Shown in pieces: positions 38,039-46,846 of a stretch of DNA of 64,000 nucleotides. A model generated the notes under the pieces. The model ran no database searches. It was not told where the DNA came from and worked only from the letters and a program-made list of their open reading frames with translations. This DNA comes from an uncultured Poribacteria bacterium (GTDB taxonomy: Bacteria > Poribacteria > WGA-4E > WGA-3G), in the NCBI GenBank assembly GCA_951812525.1, contig OX638316.1:124001-188000 (forward strand), given 5' to 3'. A program made the translations under genes and the position numbers. Positions within the stretch are counted from its first letter, which is position 1. Each line of letters opens with the position of its first letter.

Positions 38039-38989
38039 GTGAGAGCACTTGTCGTTAAATCATTGCCAGATAAACGCCGCGAAAAGATTGTTGTAGGTGA
38101 CTGGAAAGAACCAGCATCACCTGTCGGGAATGAGGTGCTGTGCCAAGCCGTCTTCACAGGTCTGACGAATGGTACAGAACGAAACCAACTCATTGGTGGT
38201 AACTACTCAGCCTCCGATAGCCGACTGCCAACAACCGATGGCTACCAAAACGTTGGCAGAGTTATTGAAACGGGACCGGATGTAACGCAACTTCAGGTTG
38301 GCGACCTCATCTACGCCAGTGTGAGCCATGTTGAGCGGTTTACTATCCCAGAAGATGGACTCCTGCTAAAATTGCCAGAAGACGTTGACCCAAGTGAGGC
38401 TGCCCTTTTCGGCATCTCCGGTGTCGCGATGCACTGTTGCCGCCGAGTAGATCCGCGTATCGGCGAAAAAGTGCTTATTGTCGGACAGGGATGCATCGGT
38501 ATGTTCGCTGCACAAATCGTCAACGCCATGGGTGGTCGCGTTACAGTTTGTGACATCGAGGAATCCCGTTTGGAACAGATTCGCCAACTCGGTGTAGCGG
38601 AACAGGTCCTTAATACAAGTGGTGACGGTTGGGAGACGCAGATCCAAGAAGGAGACTTTGACGCTGTCATGGATTTCGCCGGTGTTCCAGACATGGTTAC
38701 ACCGATGATCCACGCCTGCAAGGTTCGCGGACGGATCCTCTTAGTCGCCGGACGGTTTGATGTTAACTACACCTTTAACGTCGGACAGCATAAGGAAATT
38801 AGCATCCTTCAGTGTAGTCACTTCACCTGTGACGATTTAGAAAATCTCTGCCGATTGCTCCGCCAAGGTTCCGTTAAGATTGCACCGCTGATTCGACACC
38901 GTGTGAGCGTTGATGAAGCACCACAACTATATCAATGGCTCCGCGACGACCCGATGCGCTTGTTGGGTACGGTTTTCCAGTGGGAATAG
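38039..38989 (+). CDS. Zinc-type alcohol/sorbitol dehydrogenase-like protein (MDR superfamily)
   Basis: A 316-residue medium-chain dehydrogenase/reductase. The GroES-like N-terminal domain includes GLTNGTERNQL and DGYQNVGRVIETGPDV; the Rossmann domain has VLIVGQGCIGMFAAQIV followed by CDIEESRLEQ. The classical catalytic-zinc Cys and the four-Cys structural-zinc lobe are not evident, so it may be a zinc-independent or variant member. GTG start with CAAGGAG ten bases upstream. It is divergent from the aldolase pair and could oxidise an intermediate of the same pathway, but this is only positional. Substrate is unknown. Confidence 0.8.
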   Translation: MRALVVKSLPDKRREKIVVGDWKEPASPVGNEVLCQAVFTGLTNGTERNQLIGGNYSASDSRLPTTDGYQNVGRVIETGPDVTQLQVGDLIYASVSHVERFTIPEDGLLLKLPEDVDPSEAALFGISGVAMHCCRRVDPRIGEKVLIVGQGCIGMFAAQIVNAMGGRVTVCDIEESRLEQIRQLGVAEQVLNTSGDGWETQIQEGDFDAVMDFAGVPDMVTPMIHACKVRGRILLVAGRFDVNYTFNVGQHKEISILQCSHFTCDDLENLCRLLRQGSVKIAPLIRHRVSVDEAPQLYQWLRDDPMRLLGTVFQWE

Positions 38990-39447
38990 GATTCAATTGC
39001 TCTGTCCAGCACTCACCAAGGTAGGGAAGGGATCTTCACAAACAGATTTCTATCCCTACAAGACCCAACGCTCCTATACACAAACCGCTCTATTCACACC
39101 ATCCTTACCATTCAAGATAATCCGCTATCCAGAAAAACGCGATTTAAAACGCGAGATACACCTAAATTCCAATCCATTTAATTCAGATAACGAAAAACGC
39201 TGCCGTTTTTTCAGGTGAAAGTTCGGGTTTCTCCTATCTTACCCGAAATTATGCACCCTCCCCAACCCAAAATTACATCTTTAAGCTATAGCACAACTTT
39301 AGAAAACTCTCCTTAATAAATACGGTGTCGGTGGACAAAAGTTACACCCCTCGTCAGACCTGTATTTATGAGTGAATTTAAAAAAAGTGCAACTTTTTTT
39401 CGAGTCATTTGTAGTAATGTCAACCTCAAAATGCGCGGAGTTGAAAC
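38990..39447. other. Non-coding gap before the ECF sigma operon
   Basis: No supported gene in 458 bases. A perfect seven-base inverted repeat TTCGGGT/ACCCGAA lies at 39222-39247 and an AAAAACG/CGTTTTT repeat just before it. The last part holds a candidate ECF promoter (39388-39421). Confidence 0.5.
39388..39421 (+). promoter_or_regulatory. Candidate ECF-type autoregulatory promoter
   Basis: TGCAACTTTTT at 39388-39398 resembles the AAC-containing -35 element of many ECF sigma factors. GTAATGTC around 39414-39421 could be the -10. It is 27 bases upstream of the sigma gene, as expected for autoregulation. The -10 is not a firm match. Confidence 0.35.
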
Positions 39448-39981
39448 ATGACAGAAGATAAATTCCTTGAGTTGGTCCATGAACACCAAGCTCAGATTTA
39501 TCAGCATACGCTTTATCTACTCAGGAATCGGGAAGATGCGGAGGATATAACACAGGAGACCTTCATAAAGGCATGGGAACACCGTTCCAAATTACGTCTG
39601 AAGACCGTTCGTTCATGGTTGCTAAAATGCGCGCAAAATCTCTGTTTCAACCTGTTAAAGCGGCGCAAATTTCAGGAACCTTTGACCGAAGGCGATGAAA
39701 CGGAACTTGAAATGCTACTACACAGGCACACACACCGATCAACTCCACTGCCTGATGAACTTGTCATCAAGCAGGAGCTTAAAGTGTCAGTGCACGATGC
39801 CATCAATAAATTACCGCCAGAGATGCGATCGGTCGTAATTATGCGGGAATTGGATGGCATGAGTTTCAAGGAGATCGCAGAGGTATTAGAACAACCGGAA
39901 GGCACTGTAAAATCAACCGTATTTCGTGCCCGCAAGAGGTTGCGGGAACTACTGAGTCCCTACTGGAGAAATAACGAATGA
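39448..39981 (+). CDS. ECF-family RNA polymerase sigma factor
   Basis: A 177-residue sigma-70 family group 4 protein. Region 2 (about 10-75) includes NREDAEDITQETFIKAWEH, which contacts core polymerase and the -10 element. Region 4 (about 115-170) includes LPPEMRSVVIMRELDGMSF and the helix-turn-helix FKEIAEVLEQPEGTVKSTV. Region 3 is absent, as usual for ECF factors. The ATG follows GGAG by nine bases. The stop overlaps the next start by ATGA, coupling it to its anti-sigma. It heads an operon with anti-sigma, DUF4252 and probably the DUF5694 genes. Confidence 0.95.
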   Translation: MTEDKFLELVHEHQAQIYQHTLYLLRNREDAEDITQETFIKAWEHRSKLRLKTVRSWLLKCAQNLCFNLLKRRKFQEPLTEGDETELEMLLHRHTHRSTPLPDELVIKQELKVSVHDAINKLPPEMRSVVIMRELDGMSFKEIAEVLEQPEGTVKSTVFRARKRLRELLSPYWRNNE

Positions 39982-40658
39982 ATCACTTTTCTCTCCATCA
40001 AGATTCATCTTGCATAGAAGTTCAAGACACCTTAGAGGCATATCTCGCCGATGAATTGGATGCAGACACGCATGCGATAGTGGAAGCACACATTGCATCC
40101 TGTCCAAGGTGTCAAGATGAAGTTCACCTCGCAGGAGCAATTAGCGAAGCGTTACATGAACTTCCGAGACCGGAGCCGCCGCCGGAAATCTTTAACGCTG
40201 TTGCGGCTTACGTTCGCGCACACCCAGACAAGCGTGAGCGATGGTGGCATCGGATACTTCAATTATTCACATTCGGGGATAATTTAACTTACTCACTTGT
40301 TCGTGCAGGTGCGCTGGTATGCCTCTTAGGAATTGTTCTGTTTGGTGGCTACCAATATCAACAGCACCAAAAGATTGTACAAGCCTCCCGGGACTTGAAT
40401 TATGCCCTCAGCAAGTTGAACTTCGCAGTTGAAAGAACCAATACTGTGGTTAGCGAAAAACTTCCAGATGCCCGGATTAACAGGGCTTCAAGCCATCCGT
40501 TCGTTCAGATTGAGGCAGCCTCGCGCCGGGCATCGAAACAGAAAAGGAATATTTCATCCGCAATTCATCGAAGTTTGGATAACTCTAACCGGTTACCTGC
40601 AAAACATCCAGATACAGAACGTCATCATACCTCACAGCAAGAAGGAGAAACACCATGA
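39978..40658 (+). CDS. Membrane anti-sigma factor with zinc-finger (ZAS-like) domain
   Basis: A 226-residue protein. The N-terminal HxxxCxxC motif (H38, C42, C45) defines the zinc anti-sigma domain that sequesters ECF sigma factors. One membrane helix at about 105-124 (LVRAGALVCLLGIVLFGG) puts the remaining 100 residues outside the cytoplasm, where they could sense a signal. It overlaps both neighbours by ATGA, so sigma, anti-sigma and DUF4252 protein are translated as a coupled unit. The sensed signal is unknown. Confidence 0.9.
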   Translation: MNHFSLHQDSSCIEVQDTLEAYLADELDADTHAIVEAHIASCPRCQDEVHLAGAISEALHELPRPEPPPEIFNAVAAYVRAHPDKRERWWHRILQLFTFGDNLTYSLVRAGALVCLLGIVLFGGYQYQQHQKIVQASRDLNYALSKLNFAVERTNTVVSEKLPDARINRASSHPFVQIEAASRRASKQKRNISSAIHRSLDNSNRLPAKHPDTERHHTSQQEGETP

Positions 40659-41353
40659 GGAACCTCACTCCTACAGCTCTTTTAACGAGTATAACCCTTT
40701 TAATTGTCTGTTGCGTCTTCGCTAACGGGCACTCTCTGACTCATAGCTCCGAGAAAACAGAGGCGATTTACGGTAAAGTAGAGATGGATTTGCCGGACGC
40801 TCCTGCCCCTAAAGTCAAAATTGACTTGGATAAGAATTTTTTTACGATGCTTATCAATTTCGGTGTGGCGAGCAATCCAAAACTTTCCGGAGACGCATCA
40901 ATAGATCTGGCGGAATGGACAGCTTATGCCGAAATGCTAAAAGGCACTGCCATCCGGACTTATGATAAAGAGGCGGAAAACCTCAATCAGATAATGGGGC
41001 ATTACCAAGATGCCCTTGATAGTAAAAACTGGGAACACCTCATCAAAATCAAGGATACATTCAATCTGAGTCTGCTTTATGCGGAAGAACCGACGATAGT
41101 GCACGGTATCTTCATCATGGTTAACGATGACGACGGATTGGGTTTCGCGAATATTTATGGAGAGATCGATTTCGAGAAACTTGGCGTTCTACTCGGACAG
41201 CTTCTGGAATCCAATTCAGAGGAGAGCATCTCCAAAACGGTTAGCACTTGGATAAACGCTCCGATGCCCCAATGGTTGAATGTCAAGTTTAATTCAGAAA
41301 AACTGGATGATACATCGAAACCAGAAACTAAAACAGATGATCGTTCAAAGTAA
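40655..41353 (+). CDS. Exported DUF4252 protein
   Basis: A 232-residue protein with signal peptide (MRNLTPTALLTSITLLIVCCVFANG). The body matches DUF4252: IRTYDKEAENLNQIMGHYQ, LDSKNWEHLIKIKDT, then VHGIFIMVNDDDGLGFANIYGEIDFEKLG. DUF4252 proteins are commonly encoded beside ECF sigma/anti-sigma pairs and are thought to be extracytoplasmic partners or targets; the molecular role is unknown. It is preceded by AAGGAG and coupled to the anti-sigma by a four-base overlap. A second DUF4252 domain follows in the next gene. Confidence 0.85.
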   Translation: MRNLTPTALLTSITLLIVCCVFANGHSLTHSSEKTEAIYGKVEMDLPDAPAPKVKIDLDKNFFTMLINFGVASNPKLSGDASIDLAEWTAYAEMLKGTAIRTYDKEAENLNQIMGHYQDALDSKNWEHLIKIKDTFNLSLLYAEEPTIVHGIFIMVNDDDGLGFANIYGEIDFEKLGVLLGQLLESNSEESISKTVSTWINAPMPQWLNVKFNSEKLDDTSKPETKTDDRSK

Positions 41354-41365
41354 GGAGTAGCACAC

Positions 41366-42781
41366 ATGAAACTGCAAAGACAGCGCACACTGCTATTGAT
41401 AGCACTTATTTTACCGTTGTGGTTTGCTCTGGTTAACATAGCACCAGCGCAGCAGGAAAAACCCAATAAAACAGAGCGGAATGGGCTTATTCTCTTTGAT
41501 TTTCCTGAACCCACTGAGGCAAAAGTTGAGGTTAACTTAACAGCGAAACTTATCAATCTGGTGACCAAATCGGTGAGCAGTGCGCCAGAAGTCGTGGACC
41601 TGATTCAGATGCTGGACGGCATCTATGTCCGTACCTACGATAGGGCAACGATTGATGAAAAGAAAATGGTTAACTACTTTCAGGACAGGATGAAAAAAGA
41701 CGAGTGGGAGGTACTTGTCAAAGTCAAGGAAGACAGTGAAACAGTGGAAATCAGTCTACTGTTCGACGAGAACAAGGTTTACGGGATTTTTGTCATCGTA
41801 GCTCCTATAATGCCTGCGGAAGTTACCTTCGTCAACATCGTCGGGGAGATTGCGCCAGAACGCATCGAGGAATTGCTGGGCAACCTAAGCAATTTTGGGG
41901 CGACCGATATTGATCTTGGAAGCAAGTTGAAGGGTCAATGGCGCAGAGACGACACCCGAAAAAAACCGACAGTTATGATCCTCGGTAGCACATTTTTTAC
42001 GAATCCGGGAATCAATAGATTCAATACAAGAATGGATGATGTCTTGGCACCCAAACGCCAACGCGAAATGGAACAACTGATCTCTCAAATTAAAGAGTTT
42101 CGTCCCACTAAGATAGCCGTTTATGCAGACGACAGTATGGATGTTGAGATTAACGCAAACTATCAAGGCTACTTGGAGGGCACCTACGAACTCACACGAA
42201 ACCTGCCCGACCAGATCGGCTTTCGGTTAGCAAAACAGATGGAGCACCCGAAAGTTTACTGTGTTGCTGATTGGCCAAAACAGCGGCCAATCCTTGAAAA
42301 AATTGACGACCACTTGATGGACTACGATGCCTTTGCGGAGGCAAACAATCAGGAGCACCTCCTACCGAGCATGTCCACAAGTGGGGTGAAGGTTCGATCA
42401 GATGTAGATGGCAGAATCTGGATCGAACGTGAGGAATACGAACCGCTGATTAACCTGTATATACGGATTAACCAACCTGAAAGCATACTCGCCGACCATC
42501 AAAGTTATCTGCGGACCGCACGCATTGGACTAAAAGACCAATACCCAGGTGCCAATTGGGTTGTCCATTGGTGGTATAATCATAATCTCAAGAATTTTGT
42601 GAACCTGACGCGCATTACTGAATCTACCGATGACCGCATTCTGTTTATTGTCGGTGCCGGACATGTTTATCTAGTGCAACAATTTTTGGAAGATTCAGGA
42701 GAATACACCGTTGAAAGCCCTCTGAAGTACTTGAATACAAATCAATTGGAAGAAATATCTTTAACCGGGGAAACCGATTGA
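41366..42781 (+). CDS. Exported DUF4252-DUF5694 fusion with degenerate DUF5694 domain
   Basis: A 471-residue protein. After a signal peptide (1-29), residues about 40-190 form a DUF4252 domain (VRTYDRATIDEKKM, DEWEVLVKVKED, VTFVNIVGEIAPERIEEL). Residues about 200-460 form a DUF5694 domain like those of the next five genes. The paralogues have LGSTHL and IALE at two strongly conserved positions, but this copy has Phe at residue 210 instead of His and Tyr at 253 instead of Glu, and YCVADWP instead of YCVDY. The late GAGHVYLVQQF is kept. The fusion ties the DUF5694 array to the ECF/DUF4252 module and looks like a binding rather than catalytic version. AAGGAG lies ten bases upstream of the ATG. 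Confidence 0.85.
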   Translation: MKLQRQRTLLLIALILPLWFALVNIAPAQQEKPNKTERNGLILFDFPEPTEAKVEVNLTAKLINLVTKSVSSAPEVVDLIQMLDGIYVRTYDRATIDEKKMVNYFQDRMKKDEWEVLVKVKEDSETVEISLLFDENKVYGIFVIVAPIMPAEVTFVNIVGEIAPERIEELLGNLSNFGATDIDLGSKLKGQWRRDDTRKKPTVMILGSTFFTNPGINRFNTRMDDVLAPKRQREMEQLISQIKEFRPTKIAVYADDSMDVEINANYQGYLEGTYELTRNLPDQIGFRLAKQMEHPKVYCVADWPKQRPILEKIDDHLMDYDAFAEANNQEHLLPSMSTSGVKVRSDVDGRIWIEREEYEPLINLYIRINQPESILADHQSYLRTARIGLKDQYPGANWVVHWWYNHNLKNFVNLTRITESTDDRILFIVGAGHVYLVQQFLEDSGEYTVESPLKYLNTNQLEEISLTGETD

Positions 42782-42904
42782 GAACATGATTTATGTCATT
42801 CTTTTCCTTACTTGTGTTCGGTGTTGTTTGACAAACTAAAGCAACCTGAACACAAGTGGGGTTAGACGGACTGATTCCTGTAAAAACAGATAGGAGAAAG
42901 TTTT

Positions 42905-43843
42905 ATGAAAGTCTTAGTGAAATGTAAATTTTATTTGATAACGTTACTCGTTGCTGCATCATTCATAGTCGGCACAGCCGTAAGTGATGACCATACCGAC
43001 GTATCTACAAAAGATGCCAAGCAGACAACAAAGAAACCGACAATTATGATTCTTGGTAGTACGCATTTGGCAAATGATGGATTAGATGTCTACAACACCA
43101 AAATGGATGATGTCCGCGTTCCTAAACGTCAGCGCGAGATCGAACAGTTAGTCGAACAACTCAAAGAATTTAAACCCACCAAGATAGCACTGGAGAGGGA
43201 TGAAAAAACGAATGGCACTGGAACCCAAACAGAATATCAAGGGTATCTTAATGGCACATATCAACTCGATCAATCAGAACATAACCAGATTGGATTCCGA
43301 CTGGCAAAACAGATGGGACATCCTAAGCTTTACTGCGTTGATTATCGACTTGATTACCGAAAAGATGACCCCATCATTCCTTTCGATGAATTTGATATTA
43401 CTTTGATAGACTACATTACGTTCGCAAAGACAAACAATCTGGAGCATTTGCTACCTCCCTCACCTACTGAAGGGAAAATAACCCAAGATGAAAAGGGAAC
43501 AACTTGGATTGAACCTGAGAAATATATATCAATCATTGATATGTACATACAGGACAATGACCCCGAAGGTATACGTAAAGACCATCAGGAATATATACGG
43601 TGGATCGCACGTGTTGGACTCGGCGACGAATACCCGGGTGCCAATTGGCTTTCCCATTGGTGGTATGATCGAAATCTGAAGATTTATGTGAACTTGACGC
43701 GGATCACTGAATCTGCCGATGACCGGATTATATTGATTATTGGTGCTGGGCACGTCTATCTGGTGCAGCAGTTTCTTGAGGAGTCAGGGGATTACATCAT
43801 CGAAAGTCCGTTGAAGTACTTGAAGACAGCAACCAGCGATTGA
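42905..43843 (+). CDS. Exported DUF5694 protein (array copy 1)
   Basis: A 312-residue protein with N-terminal signal (MKVLVKCKFYLITLLVAASF, cleaved near 26), a short spacer and one DUF5694 domain. Conserved sites: LGSTHL (H54), IALERDEKT (E97), GFRLAKQMGHPKLYCVDY and GAGHVYLVQQF. The GxxH-Glu-GAGH pattern recalls the TraB/Tiki/EreA-ChaN group of hydrolase-like proteins; that relation is inference, and DUF5694 has no assigned reaction. TAGGAG precedes the ATG. It is nearest to array copy 4 (45953), sharing the GTQTEYQGYL segment. Probable periplasmic or extracellular location. Confidence 0.85.
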   Translation: MKVLVKCKFYLITLLVAASFIVGTAVSDDHTDVSTKDAKQTTKKPTIMILGSTHLANDGLDVYNTKMDDVRVPKRQREIEQLVEQLKEFKPTKIALERDEKTNGTGTQTEYQGYLNGTYQLDQSEHNQIGFRLAKQMGHPKLYCVDYRLDYRKDDPIIPFDEFDITLIDYITFAKTNNLEHLLPPSPTEGKITQDEKGTTWIEPEKYISIIDMYIQDNDPEGIRKDHQEYIRWIARVGLGDEYPGANWLSHWWYDRNLKIYVNLTRITESADDRIILIIGAGHVYLVQQFLEESGDYIIESPLKYLKTATSD

Positions 43844-43890
43844 TGAAATTACCGAAGTTTACGACAGTATGAACTTAGGTAAAACAGAAC

Positions 43891-43932
43891 GCACCGCGAC
43901 ATGAAGACTTTGAAACTACACTGCCGCGGTGC
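43891..43932. repeat. Inverted repeat before array copy 2
   Basis: GCACCGCG (43891-43898) and CGCGGTGC (43925-43932) are perfectly complementary over eight bases around a 26-base loop that contains the first in-frame ATG (43901). The ribosome site GGAGAGGAG lies just after the second arm. Confidence 0.6.
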
Positions 43933-43951
43933 GGAGAGGAGAAGCACGAAA

Positions 43952-44743
43952 ATGAAACCGACAATTATGGTTCTTGGCAGTGGACACCTATCAAATCCGG
44001 GAATGGATAGTTTCAATTATAAAATGGACGATGTCCGCGCTCCCAAACGCCAATGCGAGATCCAGCAACTCGTCACACAGCTTAAGGCGTATCAACCTAA
44101 CAAGATAGCACTTGAGGCGGATCCTGCACGGGACGCTAAAGTCAACGCGAGTTACCGAGACTATCTGGGAGGAGCCTACGAACTCCAGCGAAACGAAGGC
44201 GACCAGATTGGATATAGATTGGCAAAACAGATGGGACACCCGAAGTTGTACTGCGTTGACTATTGGGATGATTGGTACAAGGCGTTTCCTGTGGATGATG
44301 ATAAGGTAGATTACGATACCTTCGCGAAGGCACACAATATGGATTATCTTTTAGACCCGAAGCCTACTGAAGGAAAAATCACGCAGGATAAAGATGGCAC
44401 AATTTGGATTGAATCTGAGACATACGAACCGATAGTCGATATGTATATACGCATCAACCGACCTGAAGGTAGACTCGCCGATCATCAGGGATACCTGCGA
44501 ACGGCGCGGATCGGATTAGGTAGTGAGTATCCAGGCGCAAATTGGGTCTGGTATTGGTACGAGAGAAATCTTAAGATTTTTGTCAATTTGACGCGCATCA
44601 CCGAATCTGCCGATGACCGGATCCTGCTGATTATCGGTGCTGGACACGTTTATCTGGTGCAGCAGTTTCTTGAGGAGTCGGGGAATTACATTGTCGAAAG
44701 TCCTTTGAAATATCTGGATGCGGGTGAAACGCATACGCCTTAA
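43952..44743 (+). CDS. DUF5694 protein without signal peptide (array copy 2)
   Basis: A 263-residue DUF5694 domain starting directly with MKPTIMVLGSGHLSN. The ATG at 43952 is preferred because GGAGAGGAG lies ten bases upstream; the in-frame ATG at 43901 would add a basic, non-hydrophobic stretch and is inside a hairpin. Unlike copies 1, 3 and 5, no secretion signal exists, so this copy is predicted to be cytoplasmic. Conserved His (GSGH), Glu (IALEAD) and GAGHVYLV are retained. Function is unknown; it may act on the same kind of substrate in another compartment. Confidence 0.82.
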   Translation: MKPTIMVLGSGHLSNPGMDSFNYKMDDVRAPKRQCEIQQLVTQLKAYQPNKIALEADPARDAKVNASYRDYLGGAYELQRNEGDQIGYRLAKQMGHPKLYCVDYWDDWYKAFPVDDDKVDYDTFAKAHNMDYLLDPKPTEGKITQDKDGTIWIESETYEPIVDMYIRINRPEGRLADHQGYLRTARIGLGSEYPGANWVWYWYERNLKIFVNLTRITESADDRILLIIGAGHVYLVQQFLEESGNYIVESPLKYLDAGETHTP

Positions 44744-44821
44744 TTTGTTGTTCCAGTTGTTGAAAATATGGCAATCACTATTTTCCGGTGGATCAACCCC
44801 CGATTATTAGGAGAAAATGCT

Positions 44822-45745
44822 ATGACAGTCTTAGTGAAATGCAAACTTTATTTTTTAACTTTACTCGCCGCCATGCTATTTATGGTCGGCACAGTCGCAA
44901 GTAATGCTCAAACAGATGTATCCACTGGAGATACCAAGCAGATAATAAAGAAACCGACAGTCATGATTCTCGGCAGCACGCATCTGTCAAATCCCGGAGC
45001 GGATGTCTTCAATCTAAAAATGGACGATGTTCTCGCCCCTAAACGCCAACAGGAAATTGAGGAACTCGTCACACAGCTTAAGGCATATCAACCTACAAAG
45101 ATAGCACTTGAGGCGACGCCTTCTGAAGAAGCTGGGTTTAACGGAAATTATCAAGGCTATCTCAAAGGGACATATCAACTCAAGCGCGGTGAAAAGGATC
45201 AAATCGGGTTTCGGTTAGCAAAGCAGATGGGACACCCGAAACTGTATTGCGTTGATTATTTTCCATGGCCAGACAACCACCCTTTCTTTCCAGAAGGTTT
45301 TGATTGGGATTTGATAGATTATCGTAAGTTCGCAGAAATCCACAGTCAAGAACATCTCCTGTCTTCTCCCGGGATTGAGGGCAAAGTCACGAAGGATAAA
45401 GATGGTATCACTTGGATCGAACCTGAAAAATACGAACCGATAATTGATATGTATATCCGCCTCAATCAGCCCGAATGGAAACGCTCAAACCATCAGAAAT
45501 ATCTGCGGAGTGCACGGATTGGTTTAGGTGACCAATATCCGGGGGCGAATTGGATGGCACACTCTTGGTATGATAGAGATCTCAAGATTTTTGTCAACCT
45601 GACGCGCATTACCGAATCTGCCGATGAGCGCATACTGCTGATTATTGGTGCGGCGCATACCTTCCAGATTGAGCAGTTTCTTGAAGATTCGGGGGATTAT
45701 ATCGTTGAGAGTCCACTGAAATATTTGAAGGCAGAAGAGAGGTAG
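44822..45745 (+). CDS. Exported DUF5694 protein (array copy 3)
   Basis: A 307-residue protein from ATG 44822, which follows TTAGGAG and begins a signal peptide (MTVLVKCKLYFLTLLAAMLF) matching the other exported copies; an upstream in-frame ATG at 44768 is rejected. The DUF5694 domain keeps LGSTHL and IALE. Its late motif is GAAHTFQIEQF instead of GAGHVYLVQQF, so the His is kept but the surrounding loop differs. This suggests a somewhat different active or binding site. Confidence 0.85.
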   Translation: MTVLVKCKLYFLTLLAAMLFMVGTVASNAQTDVSTGDTKQIIKKPTVMILGSTHLSNPGADVFNLKMDDVLAPKRQQEIEELVTQLKAYQPTKIALEATPSEEAGFNGNYQGYLKGTYQLKRGEKDQIGFRLAKQMGHPKLYCVDYFPWPDNHPFFPEGFDWDLIDYRKFAEIHSQEHLLSSPGIEGKVTKDKDGITWIEPEKYEPIIDMYIRLNQPEWKRSNHQKYLRSARIGLGDQYPGANWMAHSWYDRDLKIFVNLTRITESADERILLIIGAAHTFQIEQFLEDSGDYIVESPLKYLKAEER

Positions 45746-45832
45746 ACATCTTAACCTGTTCTCTTAAATTCTTGAAAACTTGGTAATTCTTTTTCTGAAT
45801 AGACTAAAGTGCTACGGATAAGAGCAAGCTTT

Positions 45833-45952
45833 ATGAAATACTTAGTGAAATGCAAACTTAATTTGATAACGTTAATCACCGGTGTACTATTTGTGGTCAG
45901 CATAGCCACGGGTAATGATCAGACAGATATATCCACAGGAGAAATTAAGTAA
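45833..45952 (+). pseudogene. Signal peptide cut off from array copy 4 by a stop codon
   Basis: ATG 45833 begins MKYLVKCKLNLITLITGVLF, the same kind of signal peptide as copies 1, 3 and 5, and the frame stays aligned for 39 codons. A TAA at 45950-45952 then ends it, directly before the ATG of copy 4 and in the same frame. In copy 3 the equivalent codon is CAG. A nonsense change has thus separated the export signal from the mature domain. Confidence 0.75.
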
Positions 45953-46780
45953 ATGACCAATAAACCGACAATCATGATTCTTGGTAGTTCGCACTTGGCG
46001 AATTATGGTCTTGACGTATACAACACAAAAATGGATGACGTCCGCGCTCCCAAACGCCAACGCGAGATCGAACAGTTAGTCGAACAACTCAAAGTGTTTC
46101 AACCTACCAAGATAGCACTTGAGAGGGATGAAAAAACGCATGGTGCTGGGACCCAAACAGAATATCAAGGGTATCTTAAAGGGACGTATGAACTCGATCA
46201 ATCAGAACATGATCAGATTGGATTTCGGTTAGCAAAACAGATGGGACATCCTAAACTTTACTGTGTTGATTACCGAATTGATTACCGAAAAGATGACCCT
46301 TTCATTCCTTGGGATGATTTTAATAGGGATTTGATACGCTACCATGAATTCGCAAAGAAAAACAATCTGGAACACCTTCTCCCTCCTGCGCCTACGAATG
46401 AAGGGAAAATTACACAGGATGAAAAGGGAACAACTTGGATTGAACCTGAGAAATACATATCAATCATTGATATGTACATACGTGATAACGAACCCGAAGG
46501 TAGACGCGAGAACCATCAGCGCTATATCCGATGGATCGCGCGTGTCGGGCTCGGTGACGATTACCCGGGTGCCAATTGGGTTGCCCACTCTTGGTATGAT
46601 CGGAATCTGAAGATTTACGTCAATCTTACCCGTATCACCGAATCTGCCGATGATCGGATTATGCTGATTATTGGTGCTGGGCATGTCTATCTGGTGGAGC
46701 AGTTTTTTGAGGAGTCAGGGGACTACACCATTGAGAGTCCGTTGAAATACTTAGATACGAAGGAGATGCAAACACCTTAA
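45953..46780 (+). CDS. DUF5694 protein that lost its signal peptide (array copy 4)
   Basis: A 275-residue DUF5694 domain starting at the ATG that abuts the TAA of the severed signal peptide. AGGAG lies 11 bases upstream, inside the old signal-peptide spacer, so reinitiation or direct initiation is possible and would leave the product in the cytoplasm. Conserved LGSSHL, IALERDEKT, YCVDY and GAGHVYLVEQF are intact, so the domain does not look decayed. It is most similar to copy 1, indicating a fairly recent duplication. Confidence 0.8.
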   Translation: MTNKPTIMILGSSHLANYGLDVYNTKMDDVRAPKRQREIEQLVEQLKVFQPTKIALERDEKTHGAGTQTEYQGYLKGTYELDQSEHDQIGFRLAKQMGHPKLYCVDYRIDYRKDDPFIPWDDFNRDLIRYHEFAKKNNLEHLLPPAPTNEGKITQDEKGTTWIEPEKYISIIDMYIRDNEPEGRRENHQRYIRWIARVGLGDDYPGANWVAHSWYDRNLKIYVNLTRITESADDRIMLIIGAGHVYLVEQFFEESGDYTIESPLKYLDTKEMQTP

Positions 46781-46846
46781 CCTATTGTTCCCCGTTGTTG
46801 AAAATTTTGCAGTCCATTTTTGAAATGAAGTCAATCCAACTACAAA

